48,289 nucleotides of DNA. It comes from an uncultured Bacteroidales bacterium (GTDB taxonomy: Bacteria > Bacteroidota > Bacteroidia > Bacteroidales > Paludibacteraceae). The DNA lies in contig CAIWCC010000208.1 in NCBI GenBank assembly GCA_903911085.1, positions 1 to 48,289 of the forward strand, in the 5' to 3' direction. The notes beneath the pieces were generated by a model. The model worked only from the letters and a program-made list of their open reading frames with translations. It did not search any database and was not told the origin of the DNA. Position numbers and translations under genes: made by a program. The stretch's first letter is position 1, and the number at the start of each line of letters is the position of its first letter. This document shows positions 35,286 through 45,304 of the stretch, one piece after another.

Positions 35286-36326
35286 TTATTTAATGACCTT
35301 ATCTTTCAAATCGAAAATTTTAAATCTGCTTAATATTTTATTGCGTCGTTCAAACACAAAGAAATCAATAATCAAAATCAATAATGCCAACATTGCAAAT
35401 GACTGGAACTGATCATTATAATCCGAAAAAACACTTGCTTTAATGTCGGATTTAGCTAATTTATCCAATTCATTGTTTATTACTCGAAATGCACTGTTAC
35501 TGTTATCAGCTCTAACATATAAGCCTTTTCCTGCCGAAGAAATGCTTTTACACATCTCTTCGTTCAATTTAGAAACCACAACATTTCCATCTTTATCTTT
35601 CCAAAAACTCATTGTTCCTGGCACTGGAATTGGTGCTCCATCGGGTTTCCCCATACCAATAACATGCACAGCAATATCATTTTCGGCAGCTAATTTTGCG
35701 GCACCAACAGCATCATCTTCATGATTCTCGCCGTCGGTAATAACTATTATTGCTCTGCCAGCTTTATCTTTTGTACCAAATGATTTTATAGCTAAATCTA
35801 TTGCACTTCCAATTGCTGTACCTTGACGTGGTACCAAATTAGGCGAAATTGATGAAAAAAACATTTTAGCAGACACGTAATCAACAGTGATAGGCAATTG
35901 TGTATAAGCATCACCTGCAAAAACAATTAAACCAATTTTATCATTTGACATTCCATCAACCAATTTGGACAAAACTTGTTTAGCTTTCTCAAGTCTACTT
36001 GGTTGCAAATCTTGTGCTAACATTGAGTTTGAAACATCTAAAGCAATCATCACTTCAATGCCTTGTCGCATTTCTTTTTCAACTTTGGTTCCAAATTGAG
36101 GTTGCGCCAAAACAACAATAAGCAAAGCAATTGCAGTAAGTTGAAAATAAAACTTTACTTTAGGCCTTATTTTTGAAACATTTGGCATCAATTGTGCTAA
36201 TAATTCTGGATTACCAAATTGCTGAATTTTACGCCTTTTAATTATGCCTGTATATATGAATATTCCTAACAACACAGGTATTATTAAAAATAAAATTAAG
36301 TATTCTGGATGTGCAAATCTAAACAT
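35286..36326 (-). CDS. batB: BatB, VWA-domain membrane protein
   Basis: 346 residues: two N-terminal TM segments (8-27, 60-76), a VWA domain from about 90 with MIDAS D97-V-S99-N-S101, and a C-terminal TM near 315. DGENHEDDAVGAAKLAAEND is in the family's conserved DxE part. It is paired with BatA. The gene is 32 bp upstream of batC. Confidence 0.93.
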   Translation of the reverse strand: MFRFAHPEYLILFLIIPVLLGIFIYTGIIKRRKIQQFGNPELLAQLMPNVSKIRPKVKFYFQLTAIALLIVVLAQPQFGTKVEKEMRQGIEVMIALDVSNSMLAQDLQPSRLEKAKQVLSKLVDGMSNDKIGLIVFAGDAYTQLPITVDYVSAKMFFSSISPNLVPRQGTAIGSAIDLAIKSFGTKDKAGRAIIVITDGENHEDDAVGAAKLAAENDIAVHVIGMGKPDGAPIPVPGTMSFWKDKDGNVVVSKLNEEMCKSISSAGKGLYVRADNSNSAFRVINNELDKLAKSDIKASVFSDYNDQFQSFAMLALLILIIDFFVFERRNKILSRFKIFDLKDKVIK

Positions 36327-36432
36327 ATTAATATATAGATATTTGAAAAGTTTGGATAACTTTAACTGCTAAAAGACAATTATTTAAACTAAAATAATAA
36401 CGATACTGTATTATTAATCAATATTTTAATGA

Positions 36433-37416
36433 TTATGGAATTTTTCGAAGTAAAGTGTTTCGTAAAAGAACTTCTGACAAAAGAAAAATAAATGCTAAAA
36501 GAGCAAATAAATAAAATTGTTCATCTTTTTTGCTAAATTCCTGAACGCTAATTTTTGTTTTCTCTAATTGGTCAATTTCTTGGTAAATCTGTCTAAGCTT
36601 TGAATTATCTGTAGCTCTAAAGTATTTACCACCAGTCATACCTGCAATTTCTCGAAGCGATTTTTCGTCAAACTCCGATTGCATTTGTTGATATTGAACA
36701 CCCATAGGTGTTGGTACTGGTATATTTACAACTCCATGCGAACCCACCCCAATGGAATAAATTCTAACACCAAAAGTTTTAGCAATTTCAGCCGCAGTTA
36801 TTGGGGCAATATCGCCTCTATTGTTAGACCCATCAGTCAACAAAATAATAACCTTTGATTTTGCCTTGCTATCTTTTATTCTATTAACAGCATTTGCTAA
36901 TCCCAAGCCAATGGCAGTTCCATCCTCAATCATTCCATAATTGACACCTTTGAAAAGATTTATCAACACTGCATGGTCAATAGTCAAAGGACATTGCGTA
37001 AAACTCTCACCTGCAAAAACAACTAAACCAATATTGTCGTTGGGACGCGACAAAATAAATTCAGAAGCTACGTCCTTTGACGCCTCTAGTCTATTAGGTT
37101 TTAAATCTTCGGCCAACATTGTTCCCGAAATATCTATAGCCATCATAATATCAATACCCTCGGTATTTTGCGTACGCCAACTATTCGAAGCTTGAGGGCG
37201 CGATAATGCAATAATTATGAACGAGATAGCTAAAACTCGAAAAACAAATGGAACATGTCGAAACTTAATTTTCTTACTTTTTGGAAACTTCAACAAACTA
37301 TGAAGAGACGAAATTTGTAGGCTCGCATCTGATTTGTGCATTTCCTTAATGTACCAAAATACAATAGGAATAAGCAACAAAAGCAAAAACAGATATTCTG
37401 GATTATGAAAAGTCAT
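36433..37416 (-). CDS. batA: BatA, VWA-domain membrane protein
   Basis: 327 residues with the same layout as BatB: N-terminal TM segments, VWA with MIDAS D95-I-S97-G-T99, the DGSNNRGDI loop and a C-terminal TM (YLFALLAFIFLLSEVLL). The TM lies in the inner membrane with the VWA domain outside. The bat cluster is linked to oxygen tolerance in Bacteroides and to stress elsewhere; the mechanism is not settled. Confidence 0.93.
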   Translation of the reverse strand: MTFHNPEYLFLLLLLIPIVFWYIKEMHKSDASLQISSLHSLLKFPKSKKIKFRHVPFVFRVLAISFIIIALSRPQASNSWRTQNTEGIDIMMAIDISGTMLAEDLKPNRLEASKDVASEFILSRPNDNIGLVVFAGESFTQCPLTIDHAVLINLFKGVNYGMIEDGTAIGLGLANAVNRIKDSKAKSKVIILLTDGSNNRGDIAPITAAEIAKTFGVRIYSIGVGSHGVVNIPVPTPMGVQYQQMQSEFDEKSLREIAGMTGGKYFRATDNSKLRQIYQEIDQLEKTKISVQEFSKKDEQFYLFALLAFIFLLSEVLLRNTLLRKIP

Positions 37417-37459
37417 CGTCGTTATTTAATAGTTATAATAATTCGGAATTGTAAGGTTC

Positions 37460-38446
37460 CTACTTATTTTCAATAATTTCTTCACCTTTTAATTCAGCTG
37501 ACGGAATAGTTTCTTCAATCTTTGTTTGATTAACAAAAAGATAAGCATTGGATAAACTCATTTCATGCTCATCAACTGTAGCATCCCACTTTGCAAATTT
37601 AACCAAATCGGCTAACTTTAAAATTTGACCTAAAGATATATATGCCGCCTTATTTTCTTTTTTTAAAGTTTGAAGGTGTTCCAAAATCTCCTCTGAAGTC
37701 ATTTCCATACTATTTATATCAAACATTCGTTCAATATAAGTTCTTAACACTTCTGTAAGTTCAGTATGATATTCCTTGTCTCTACCCTGTTGCCAACTTT
37801 TTTCTTGCTTGATTTTATCCAAATAATTTAACGCCACAACATGAGCTGGTAATAACAATTCTTGACTTTTAAGATCTAAAACAACTGCTTTCTTAAAGTA
37901 TTTTCGATACAAGAATAGAATTAACACAATCAAACCATGCAAAGCCAGTAAAATAAGTAGTATTTTAACTACATACATCCAATCAAACTTTGGATCCATA
38001 ACAGGCTTAATATCTGCAATTTGATTGGAAGCTGTATCAATTTTAAAAGGCTGAACAACTTTTAACGAAAGAGATTTCGACCAAGTAGTATCTCCATTAT
38101 TAATAAATGGAAATGGTGGAATGTACAATAAAGTATCAACAAAAGCGGTAACAACGTATGATTGTTTTACAACTAAATGTCCATTATCTGATTTTAAAGT
38201 GTCTGCTTTAAGTTTTTCAACCAACTCAAGTCCACCAGGAATTGAATCTGAAAAAATTGGCATACTTACTTTTTGATTTGGAAGCTGCGATACTTCAAAA
38301 GTTAAATGTGCTTGATCTCCAATCATCAAAATGGTTGAATCAAGCTTTGCATTTACAGTAACCTTTTGAGCAAATGCACTAGAAAATGCAACAGCACTTA
38401 ATAAAAGGAAATTCAACAATAGGGTTTTTCTCATACAAAACTTCAA
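37460..38446 (-). CDS. Bat-operon membrane protein, DUF4381-like
   Basis: 328 residues: signal peptide (FLLLSAVAFSSAFAQ), a beta-rich N-terminal domain, a single TM near 160-180 (VVKILLILLALHGLIVLILFLY), and a helical cytoplasmic tail with ELTEVLRTYIERMFDINSMEMTSEEIL, a pattern shared with DUF4381 and BatD tails. It lies between the DUF58 gene and batA as in other Bacteroidetes. The start may be the second Met (38434). Confidence 0.75.
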   Translation of the reverse strand: MKFCMRKTLLLNFLLLSAVAFSSAFAQKVTVNAKLDSTILMIGDQAHLTFEVSQLPNQKVSMPIFSDSIPGGLELVEKLKADTLKSDNGHLVVKQSYVVTAFVDTLLYIPPFPFINNGDTTWSKSLSLKVVQPFKIDTASNQIADIKPVMDPKFDWMYVVKILLILLALHGLIVLILFLYRKYFKKAVVLDLKSQELLLPAHVVALNYLDKIKQEKSWQQGRDKEYHTELTEVLRTYIERMFDINSMEMTSEEILEHLQTLKKENKAAYISLGQILKLADLVKFAKWDATVDEHEMSLSNAYLFVNQTKIEETIPSAELKGEEIIENK

Positions 38447-38496
38447 TTATCTAATTGCAAAAAATGAATTATTAATTGTCGATAATAAAATTATCA

Positions 38497-39363
38497 TCAG
38501 GCTCTCATTTTAAATAATTTCATTAGAGAACGAACGTAATCATCGGAAGTACTCATCGATACTGAATCGACTCCCGATTTTGTAAATATTTTCTGCAATG
38601 CCAACTGCGATTGCCCCCAAGCATGTTTATATGACGTGCGAATTCGTTTATCGGAAGTATCAACCCATATACGATTTCCAGTTTCAGCATCCTTAAGTTT
38701 TACCAAACCGACGTTAGGAAGCTCAGTTTCTCGAATATCATACACTTGTAGAGCAACAATATCATGCTTTCTATTAGCTATTGTCAAATCTTTTTCAAAA
38801 TTATTATCAATAAAATCGGAGATAACAAATGCTGTAGAACTCTTTTTGATAGCATTAGTAAAATATCTTAATGCACCAGCTATGTCAGTTTTTGAACTTA
38901 CTGGCTGGAAATCAATTAATTCTCTAATAATTTGTAAAACGTGCTTTTTGCCTTTTTTGGGGGGAATAAACTTTTCAATTTTATCCGAAAAGAAAATAAC
39001 GCCAATCTTATCATTATTTTGAATAGTTGAAAAAGCCAATGTAGCTGCAAGTTCTGTAAAAATATCCTTTTTTAAGTTTGTTACAGTTCCAAATTCCCGA
39101 CTGCCCGATACGTCAATCAAAAGCACAACAGTCATTTCACGTTCTTCTTCAAAAACCTTGATGTATGGGTGTCCAAAACGTGCCGTTACATTCCAATCAA
39201 TTGAACGAATATCGTCACCATATTGATATTCACGCACTTCAGCAAAGGTCATACCTCGGCCTTTGAAAGCAGAATGATATTCGCCAGCAAAAATATTCTT
39301 AGACAAACCACGTGTCTTTATCTCAATTTTTCGTACTTTCTTTAGTAATTCACTTGTTTCCAC
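38497..39363 (-). CDS. DUF58 family protein
   Basis: 288 residues. The DUF58 signature is GRGMTFAEVREYQYGDDIRSIDWNVTARFGHPYIKVFEEERE, followed by a VWA-like core with D84-V-S86-G-S88. It lacks TM segments. It is the usual partner of MoxR AAA+ ATPases and lies 52 bp after moxR. Confidence 0.93.
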   Translation of the reverse strand: METSELLKKVRKIEIKTRGLSKNIFAGEYHSAFKGRGMTFAEVREYQYGDDIRSIDWNVTARFGHPYIKVFEEEREMTVVLLIDVSGSREFGTVTNLKKDIFTELAATLAFSTIQNNDKIGVIFFSDKIEKFIPPKKGKKHVLQIIRELIDFQPVSSKTDIAGALRYFTNAIKKSSTAFVISDFIDNNFEKDLTIANRKHDIVALQVYDIRETELPNVGLVKLKDAETGNRIWVDTSDKRIRTSYKHAWGQSQLALQKIFTKSGVDSVSMSTSDDYVRSLMKLFKMRA

Positions 39364-39415
39364 AACTACTGTTTTAATTGTAATTATTAATTATTAATTA
39401 TCAATTATTAATTGA

Positions 39416-40411
39416 TTATGGCACCTCAACTGTATTTAATATTTCAGTAATTATTTCTTCTGTAGTCATATTATTAGCTTCAGCTTCGTAACTCAAACCA
39501 ATACGATGGCGAAGCACATCATAACATACAGCACGAATATCTTCGGGAATTACATAACCTCTACGTTTGATAAAAGCATAAGCACGAGCTGCTAAAGCTA
39601 AATTGATAGACGCACGTGGTGAAGCACCAAATGAAATCATATCTTTTAGAGAATCCAAGCCGTAATCTTGTGGAAAACGAGTTGCAAATACAATATCAAC
39701 AATGTATCGTTCGATTTTTTCGTCGATATAAACTTGTCGAACTATATCACGCGCTTCAATAATATCTTTGGGAGTAAGAATTGGAAGAACAACTGGTTTT
39801 TCTTTTAGCAAATTTTGACGAATAATCAATTTTTCCTCTTCTTTCTTTGGATAGTTGATAATTACTTTCAACATAAAACGGTCAACTTGCGCTTCAGGAA
39901 GTGGATAAGTTCCTTCTTGTTCAATTGGGTTTTGGGTTGCCATTACCAAAAAAGGCTCATCCAATTTGTAAGTATTTTCACCAATTGTAACCTGACGTTC
40001 TTGCATGGCCTCAAGCAAAGCACTTTGTACCTTTGCTGGCGCACGGTTAATCTCATCAGCCAATACCAAATTTGCAAAAATAGGTCCTTTTTTGATGCTG
40101 AACTCTTCGCGTTTTTGACTGTAAATCATTGTACCAACCACATCGGCTGGTAATAAATCGGGAGTAAATTGGATTCTACTAAAATCGCCTTTAATCAAAT
40201 CGGAAAGCGTTTTAATTGCTAATGTTTTTGCCAAACCGGGAACACCTTCAAGCAAAATATGCCCGTCGGAAAGTAAACCGATTAACAAAGACTCTACCAG
40301 ATGTTTTTGACCGATAATAACTTTATCCATTCCCATGGTTAACGCATCTACAAAAGAGCTTTGACGCTCGATACGTTCATTAAGTTCCCTAATATCAACA
40401 GATTGAATCAT
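39416..40411 (-). CDS. moxR: MoxR-family AAA+ ATPase
   Basis: 331 residues. Walker A GVPGLAKT (56-63), Walker B LVLADE (D119, E120), the sensor region MATQNPIEQEGTYPLPEAQVDRF and the lid FGASPRASINLALAARAYA. It probably acts as a chaperone for the VWA proteins encoded downstream. It is the first gene of the eight-gene bat operon. Confidence 0.94.
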   Translation of the reverse strand: MIQSVDIRELNERIERQSSFVDALTMGMDKVIIGQKHLVESLLIGLLSDGHILLEGVPGLAKTLAIKTLSDLIKGDFSRIQFTPDLLPADVVGTMIYSQKREEFSIKKGPIFANLVLADEINRAPAKVQSALLEAMQERQVTIGENTYKLDEPFLVMATQNPIEQEGTYPLPEAQVDRFMLKVIINYPKKEEEKLIIRQNLLKEKPVVLPILTPKDIIEARDIVRQVYIDEKIERYIVDIVFATRFPQDYGLDSLKDMISFGASPRASINLALAARAYAFIKRRGYVIPEDIRAVCYDVLRHRIGLSYEAEANNMTTEEIITEILNTVEVP

Positions 40412-40448
40412 ATATTTTATTTGTTTGAAATTTTATTTTTTTGTTGTG

Positions 40449-40456
40449 CAAATATA
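40449..40456 (-). promoter_or_regulatory. -7 box TATATTTG of the moxR-bat operon
   Basis: An exact TAnnTTTG on the minus strand, about 38 bp upstream of the moxR ATG. No -33 box at the usual distance. Confidence 0.55.
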
Positions 40457-40756
40457 CTTCAAATTGAGAGGTTAAATCACTGATTTAATATCTATTAACC
40501 TGATTTTAGATTATTAAGTATTGTAGGTTTATATATCAAATATTCATTCAAAAATTATACTTATTTGAATTAAAAAAGTTCGGAATATGTGAATAAATGC
40601 AGAACTTATATAATTTTTAATCTTGGATTAATCCCAAATTAAATTTGGCAATAGAAATTATATTAAAAAATTGAGTTTACTCTCTATTTTTTAAGTATTA
40701 CTTTATCAACTCAACATTAAAAAATGTAATGACAATAATCAGTTAAAATTTTCAGA

Positions 40757-40796
40757 TAAAAAAGCTTTTCACCTTGCTAGATGAAAAGCTATTTTT
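40757..40796 (-). terminator. pyrF terminator
   Basis: On the minus strand AGCTTTTCA pairs with TGAAAAGCT around a 10-nt loop, followed by six T. Reverse reading also ends in T5. Confidence 0.8.
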
Positions 40797-40816
40797 CTGA
40801 AATTATTTTATTTTTT

Positions 40817-41650
40817 TCAAATCAATTCAGCTGTAGATAGAATTTGTTCCATTTCCGCTTGAACATTTTGAGCTTCTTGGCGCGCAGCAATTGCAAAAGT
40901 TTTATCATTTGCAGCATAAATTATTTGTCGCGATGAGTTAACCAATAATCCGCACGAACTATTAAGACCATATTTAGCCACATCCTGCAAACTTCCACCT
41001 TGTGCACCCACTCCAGGCACTAACAGAAAATGGTCAGGTACAATGGCACGAATATCGGTCAACATTTCGGCTTTAGTTGCACCTACTACAAACATCATAT
41101 TCTCGTCGTTACCCCATTTAAGTGAGGTTTTAAGCACTTTCTGGAATAAAAATTCACCTTCCACATCGCGCATAAACTGAAAATCGAATGCTCCTTTGTT
41201 CGACGTTAATGCTAGCAGAGTAACCCATTTTCCTTCATAAGTAAGAAATGGAGTAACCGAATCTTCGCCCATATATGGTGCCACTGTAACCGAATCGAAC
41301 TCCATATTGCCAAAAAAGGTACGAGCGTACATTGCCGAGGTATTTCCAATATCACCACGTTTAGCATCAGCAATAATAAATTGGTCGGGATAGTTTTCAC
41401 GGATATAATCGACAGTGCGTTCAAGTACTTCCCAGCCTTCAAGACCAAGACTTTCGTAAAAAGCCAAGTTGGGTTTATAAGCCACGCAAAGATCCGCTGT
41501 AGCGTCAATTATTGCTTTATTAAAAGCAAAAATGGCATCATCCGATTCGTCGAACAAATGTTCTGGAATTTTATTTACATCAGTGTCTAATCCAACGCAA
41601 AGAAATGATTTCTTGCGTTTTATGTTCTCAAATAATTCTTGTTTTGTCAT
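40817..41650 (-). CDS. pyrF: Orotidine 5'-phosphate decarboxylase (type 2)
   Basis: 277 residues, the long form. [17 protein letters not shown] at the N-terminus, [13 protein letters not shown], and the catalytic [11 protein letters not shown] with K97 are visible; the closing VPGVGAQGG is present. It makes UMP from OMP. It follows the AbiEii-type gene by 24 bp. Adjacency to prfA is, from memory, common in Bacteroidales, and here it is interrupted by two genes. Confidence 0.95.
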   Translation of the reverse strand: MTKQELFENIKRKKSFLCVGLDTDVNKIPEHLFDESDDAIFAFNKAIIDATADLCVAYKPNLAFYESLGLEGWEVLERTVDYIRENYPDQFIIADAKRGDIGNTSAMYARTFFGNMEFDSVTVAPYMGEDSVTPFLTYEGKWVTLLALTSNKGAFDFQFMRDVEGEFLFQKVLKTSLKWGNDENMMFVVGATKAEMLTDIRAIVPDHFLLVPGVGAQGGSLQDVAKYGLNSSCGLLVNSSRQIIYAANDKTFAIAARQEAQNVQAEMEQILSTAELI

Positions 41651-41674
41651 ATGAATATTTACAATTTGGTCATT

Positions 41675-42301
41675 TTAATAGAGAAATGTGCTAACACATT
41701 TACTTATTTTTGCTTTAACTTGTTTCCAAGTAATTGGCTTTATTGTTTCTGGGTCATCACTTTCGTCTGCATCTGCAAAATATGTCAATGCATAAGGAAT
41801 TGAGATACCCAACATTTGATATGGAAATTTGGCTTTGTGACAGTCCATCATTTCTTGTAAAGAATAATAATCCATTAATTCAGCAATGTCCCAGAAATCT
41901 TTTTTCACACCTCTTCCCAGAATTGCTTGAATCTTCATGGCAATCAAATCCTTATCATGATATAATCTTATGCCAGTGTCTGTTTCTATTGGTTGAATAA
42001 TTGCGTGTGGATAATGAACTATATCGACTTTAATATTTTCAATTTGACAAAAAATTTCCCATTTTGCAAAATTACCACGATACACAAAACTATCTCCAAA
42101 AATGTTTTCAAGTGATTTGATTATTGGCTCACTTTCAAAATTTTCAACTGAAAATAAATCTAAATCAATAGATAAACGATGTCCATACTTTAACGAAAGA
42201 GCAGTTCCACCAACCAAACTAAATTGACTGAGATCTTCAATTTCCATCAATTTGTTTAATACGGATAAAGTTCCGGGTTCAATTGTCTGAGTTTGTAACA
42301 T
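41675..42301 (-). CDS. Nucleotidyltransferase of the AbiEii/AbiGii toxin family
   Basis: 208 residues. The nucleotidyltransferase motif is GGTALSLKYGHRLSIDLDLF: GG at 31-32 and D46, D48. LIAMKIQAILGRGVKKDFWDIAELMDYY is the matching C-terminal signature. AbiEii-like toxins transfer nucleotides to tRNA or other targets. It overlaps the upstream 96-residue gene by 46 bp, suggesting translational coupling. The start could also be the later Met19 (MEIEDL). It may be a toxin or a housekeeping-like NTase; no classical AbiEi antitoxin is present. Confidence 0.85.
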   Translation of the reverse strand: MLQTQTIEPGTLSVLNKLMEIEDLSQFSLVGGTALSLKYGHRLSIDLDLFSVENFESEPIIKSLENIFGDSFVYRGNFAKWEIFCQIENIKVDIVHYPHAIIQPIETDTGIRLYHDKDLIAMKIQAILGRGVKKDFWDIAELMDYYSLQEMMDCHKAKFPYQMLGISIPYALTYFADADESDDPETIKPITWKQVKAKISKCVSTFLY

Positions 42302-42546
42302 CTAAATTCAGTTATTTCTCTATTGATAATGGCAGCTGCAAAATACATAGTACATTCAGGCAGATATTTAACATTCAATAAAACCTTAGATATTTTCTCA
42401 TCACCATAATACCTTCTACACTTTCTAATATCTTCCACATCACCACGTTCAAAAACCCTTGCAATAACAAAATCAGCTTTTTTATCAATATCAAGTTTAT
42501 CAATATTAACATCCCAAAATAAGCATTTTTCAAAAACAGGTTTCAT
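42256..42546 (-). CDS. DUF6922-like partner of the AbiEii-type nucleotidyltransferase, putative antitoxin
   Basis: 96 residues: MKPVFEKCLFWDVNIDKLDIDKKADFVIARVFERGDVEDIRKCRRYYG. This resembles a small family that commonly sits just before AbiEii-like NTases in Bacteroidetes. The conserved LFWDV and RVFERGD parts are clear. There is no recognised DNA-binding domain. The overlap with the toxin-like gene supports a two-gene module. Confidence 0.75.
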   Translation of the reverse strand: MKPVFEKCLFWDVNIDKLDIDKKADFVIARVFERGDVEDIRKCRRYYGDEKISKVLLNVKYLPECTMYFAAAIINREITEFRCYKLRQLNPELYPY

Positions 42547-42583
42547 AAGTATTATTTACAATTTTGTCATTTACTATTTACTA

Positions 42584-42683
42584 TAATAAACGTCATTTAT
42601 AACCTACTTTGAATTTGGTAAAGTATTGATAAACTACGTCTTGTCTTTGCTCTTTGTTCTTTGTTCTAATGTCTTTTATTATA
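42584..42683. repeat. Dispersed ~95-bp intergenic repeat, copy B
   Basis: It matches 15592-15690 with a few substitutions and a small insertion (one extra TTTGTTC unit). It lies between prfA and the AbiEii-type module. Confidence 0.85.
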
Positions 42684-42745
42684 TTCTAATACAGAACTGA
42701 AATTTTGCAGCCAAATAGCAATTATTATTACGACGCCAAAAAATT

Positions 42746-43831
42746 TTACAATTCACTTTCTTTCAATCTTTCGGAGTTTTCGGCTACAATTAATTGATCA
42801 ATAACACCTTGAATATCACCACTCATAAAAGCAGAAAGATTATAAATTGTAAAGTTTATACGATGATCGGTAATTCGTCCTTGAGGATAATTATATGTAC
42901 GTATTTTTGCCGAACGGTCGCCAGTAGAAACCATGGTTTTACGTTTTGAGCCAATTTCGTCCAAATATTTCTGATGTTCAACAGCATACAAACGTGAACG
43001 TAGCTCGTTCATTGCTTTAGCTTTGTTTTTATGTTGCGATTTTTCATCCTGACATTGCACTGTGGTTCCAGTAGGAATATGCACCAATCGAATGGCCGAA
43101 TATGTAGTATTAACAGACTGTCCACCAGCACCAGACGAACAAAATGTATCCACGCGAACATCCGATTCTTTCAGTTCGTAATCAAACTCTTCCATTTCGG
43201 GAAGTACCGCCACAGTTGAAGCAGATGTATGTACACGACCCTGAGTTTCGGTTTGCGGCACACGTTGCACACGATGCACTCCCGACTCGTATTTCAATGT
43301 TCCATACACATTTTCGCCCGAAACGGTAAAAATAACTTCTTTAAAACCGCCTGAAGTACCTTCGCTGGTATTTGTAATTTCAATTTTCCAACCCTTTGTT
43401 TCGCAATATTTTAAGTACATCCGAAAAAGATCGCCAGCAAAAATGGCAGCTTCATCTCCACCTGTGCCACCACGAATTTCAACAATTGCATTTTTATTGT
43501 CTTCGGGATCAGCAGGAATAAGTAGCAATTTAATATTTTCTTCCATTACTGGAATTTGTGGTTCAATTTCATCTATCTCGCTTTTTGCCATTTCGCGCAT
43601 TTCCGGGTCATTTTCATTGTCCCAAATCTCCTTTGCTTCAGCTAGATGCGTCAACGCAGTTTTATATGCAAGCTGTGCTTCCATGATGCGTTCCAATTCG
43701 CGGTATTCTTTATTAAGTTTCACATACCGTTTCATGTCGCCAATCACGGCAGGATCTGTAATAAGAGTCGAAATTTCTTCGAACTTATGCTGTAATCCTT
43801 CTAACTTTTCTAATAATGTTTTTTCAGCCAT
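42746..43831 (-). CDS. prfA: Peptide chain release factor 1
   Basis: 361 residues, full length. The codon-recognition tripeptide region is [13 protein letters not shown] (PQT at 192-194), and the hydrolysis motif is GGQ at 236-238 in [17 protein letters not shown]. It reads UAA and UAG stops. It lies on the minus strand, followed by the dispersed repeat. Confidence 0.97.
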   Translation of the reverse strand: MAEKTLLEKLEGLQHKFEEISTLITDPAVIGDMKRYVKLNKEYRELERIMEAQLAYKTALTHLAEAKEIWDNENDPEMREMAKSEIDEIEPQIPVMEENIKLLLIPADPEDNKNAIVEIRGGTGGDEAAIFAGDLFRMYLKYCETKGWKIEITNTSEGTSGGFKEVIFTVSGENVYGTLKYESGVHRVQRVPQTETQGRVHTSASTVAVLPEMEEFDYELKESDVRVDTFCSSGAGGQSVNTTYSAIRLVHIPTGTTVQCQDEKSQHKNKAKAMNELRSRLYAVEHQKYLDEIGSKRKTMVSTGDRSAKIRTYNYPQGRITDHRINFTIYNLSAFMSGDIQGVIDQLIVAENSERLKESEL

Positions 43832-43914
43832 TTCTTGTTGTTGTAACCTCTAAATGTCAATAGATTAATTGTTGTAGTTACTTTTTTTCAATATTAATAA
43901 ATATATATTTTCAA

Positions 43915-43945
43915 AATCATATTTCTTTCAAATATGATTATTTTT
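43915..43945 (-). terminator. Candidate terminator of the exported-paralogue gene
   Basis: A 10-bp perfect stem AATCATATTT (43915-43924) and AAATATGATT (43930-43939) with a 5-nt loop, next to the stop. Only a short T-run (TTTT) follows on the minus strand; the plus-strand side has T5. Confidence 0.5.
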
Positions 43946-44600
43946 ATTTCAGATTAGTATTATGTTTTTCGCGTCTTTCGGCCTCTTCTTTAATATTATA
44001 TACAAATCGCCTCAATCGCCACTCCATTATTTTTTTAAATCTGGATTGAGTAATAAATGCATTAAAAAACCAACCAAATTTTGTATGTGTTTCAAAAACA
44101 AACCATGTTCCAGAATTTTTACACGGAGTTAATGTTAACTTTCCATACATTTTCTTCAAAAAACCATCAGAATAAAGCAAATCAAAATAAGCAACACTTT
44201 TCTTATTATTGAAGTTTTTTCTAACAATTTTGCTATCCAAAATTATATTCGGAAAAGTTATGATTTTTGGAACAATAACATCACCAACTGTTCGAATTAC
44301 ACCTGTTGACTTATTATAAGAAGTTGATTTCAAATAAAAAACCATCAAATCATTTTTCTCATTTCGCAAGTTCAAACCTTTGAGCGCCCACCCAAAAAGA
44401 GTTTCTAAATCGGAGTGCAATTGATATTCAAAATCATTTGCAACTGATTTGCAAATACTATCCGACGCATTTACCTTTAATTGATAGTAAGTAACAAAGC
44501 TACCATTGTTATAAATAGTGGATAATGAATCAGATGAATTAGCAAAAACGGGCAGAAAGGACGTAACAAATAATAAGAATATAATGATACGGTCACTCAT
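43944..44600 (-). CDS. Exported protein of unknown family, paralogue B
   Basis: 218 residues with a signal peptide (LLFVTSFLPVFANS). It shares the layout and many residues with the next gene, notably GWALKGLNLRNE and the C-terminal KFGWFFNAFITQSRFKKIMEWRLRRF. Alternating strands followed by a long C-terminal helix recall SRPBCC/START-like folds, but that is only an impression. It is 59 bp downstream of its paralogue. Confidence 0.75.
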   Translation of the reverse strand: MSDRIIIFLLFVTSFLPVFANSSDSLSTIYNNGSFVTYYQLKVNASDSICKSVANDFEYQLHSDLETLFGWALKGLNLRNEKNDLMVFYLKSTSYNKSTGVIRTVGDVIVPKIITFPNIILDSKIVRKNFNNKKSVAYFDLLYSDGFLKKMYGKLTLTPCKNSGTWFVFETHTKFGWFFNAFITQSRFKKIMEWRLRRFVYNIKEEAERREKHNTNLK

Positions 44601-44659
44601 TGTGAATTGAATTTGAATAATTGTATTTTGAATTTACAGAAATAATCTTAATCAAAAAT

Positions 44660-45304
44660 TTATTCTAAGCTTTTCTGTCTTATTTCATTTTCATAATGCA
44701 TATTATCTGTAAATTTTTTTATTCTCCATTCAACTATGCTTTTATAACGGTTTTGAGTGATAAATAAATTAAAAAACCAGCCAAATTTAATTTTTACTAA
44801 TGTGGTAAATATCTGTTCATTTTTTCGCAGTGGAATAGTTGTAAATGTAGCTACAGCCTTATCCAATAGCAATGTAGAATATTTAATATCAGCATTTACT
44901 TTTGTAACTCCATTATTGTACTTTGTTTTTGCAACTTTAACATCAACTTTGACATTATTGAATCTAGTCACGTTAGGTATTTCAATATCGAAAGTACCGC
45001 GCGTAATTCCTGTATTTTCGTCGAATTTTGATGATTTTAAAATTATTATCAATTCGTTTCCTTTACTTTGCAAACCTAAGTCTTTAAGTGCCCATGTAAA
45101 GAGATGCCCTGGAGTAGTTTGAAAATCATTTACTAAATAATCGCTCACATCCGAAACTACTTGATTATTTGCCTTAACTCTTTGTTGACAATAAGTTGTA
45201 AATTCACCATTTTTATACACTGTATAAATTGTGTCGGTAGGTAATGCCATTAATGGCAATACAAAAAAAAGCAAAAAAGAGAAAGAAATATAATGTTTGA
45301 TCAT
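44660..45304 (-). CDS. Exported protein of unknown family, paralogue A
   Basis: 214 residues, signal peptide (SFLLFFVLPLMA). The C-terminal KIKFGWFFNLFITQNRYKSIVEWRIKKF mirrors the paralogue. A tandem pair indicates local duplication. It is probably periplasmic; no catalytic motif is seen. Confidence 0.75.
   Translation of the reverse strand: MIKHYISFSFLLFFVLPLMALPTDTIYTVYKNGEFTTYCQQRVKANNQVVSDVSDYLVNDFQTTPGHLFTWALKDLGLQSKGNELIIILKSSKFDENTGITRGTFDIEIPNVTRFNNVKVDVKVAKTKYNNGVTKVNADIKYSTLLLDKAVATFTTIPLRKNEQIFTTLVKIKFGWFFNLFITQNRYKSIVEWRIKKFTDNMHYENEIRQKSLE

Larger units (their letters stand above)
40412..40816. other. Intergenic region between pyrF and moxR
   Basis: AT-rich. It holds the moxR -7 box and the pyrF terminator; I see nothing else. 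Confidence 0.5.
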
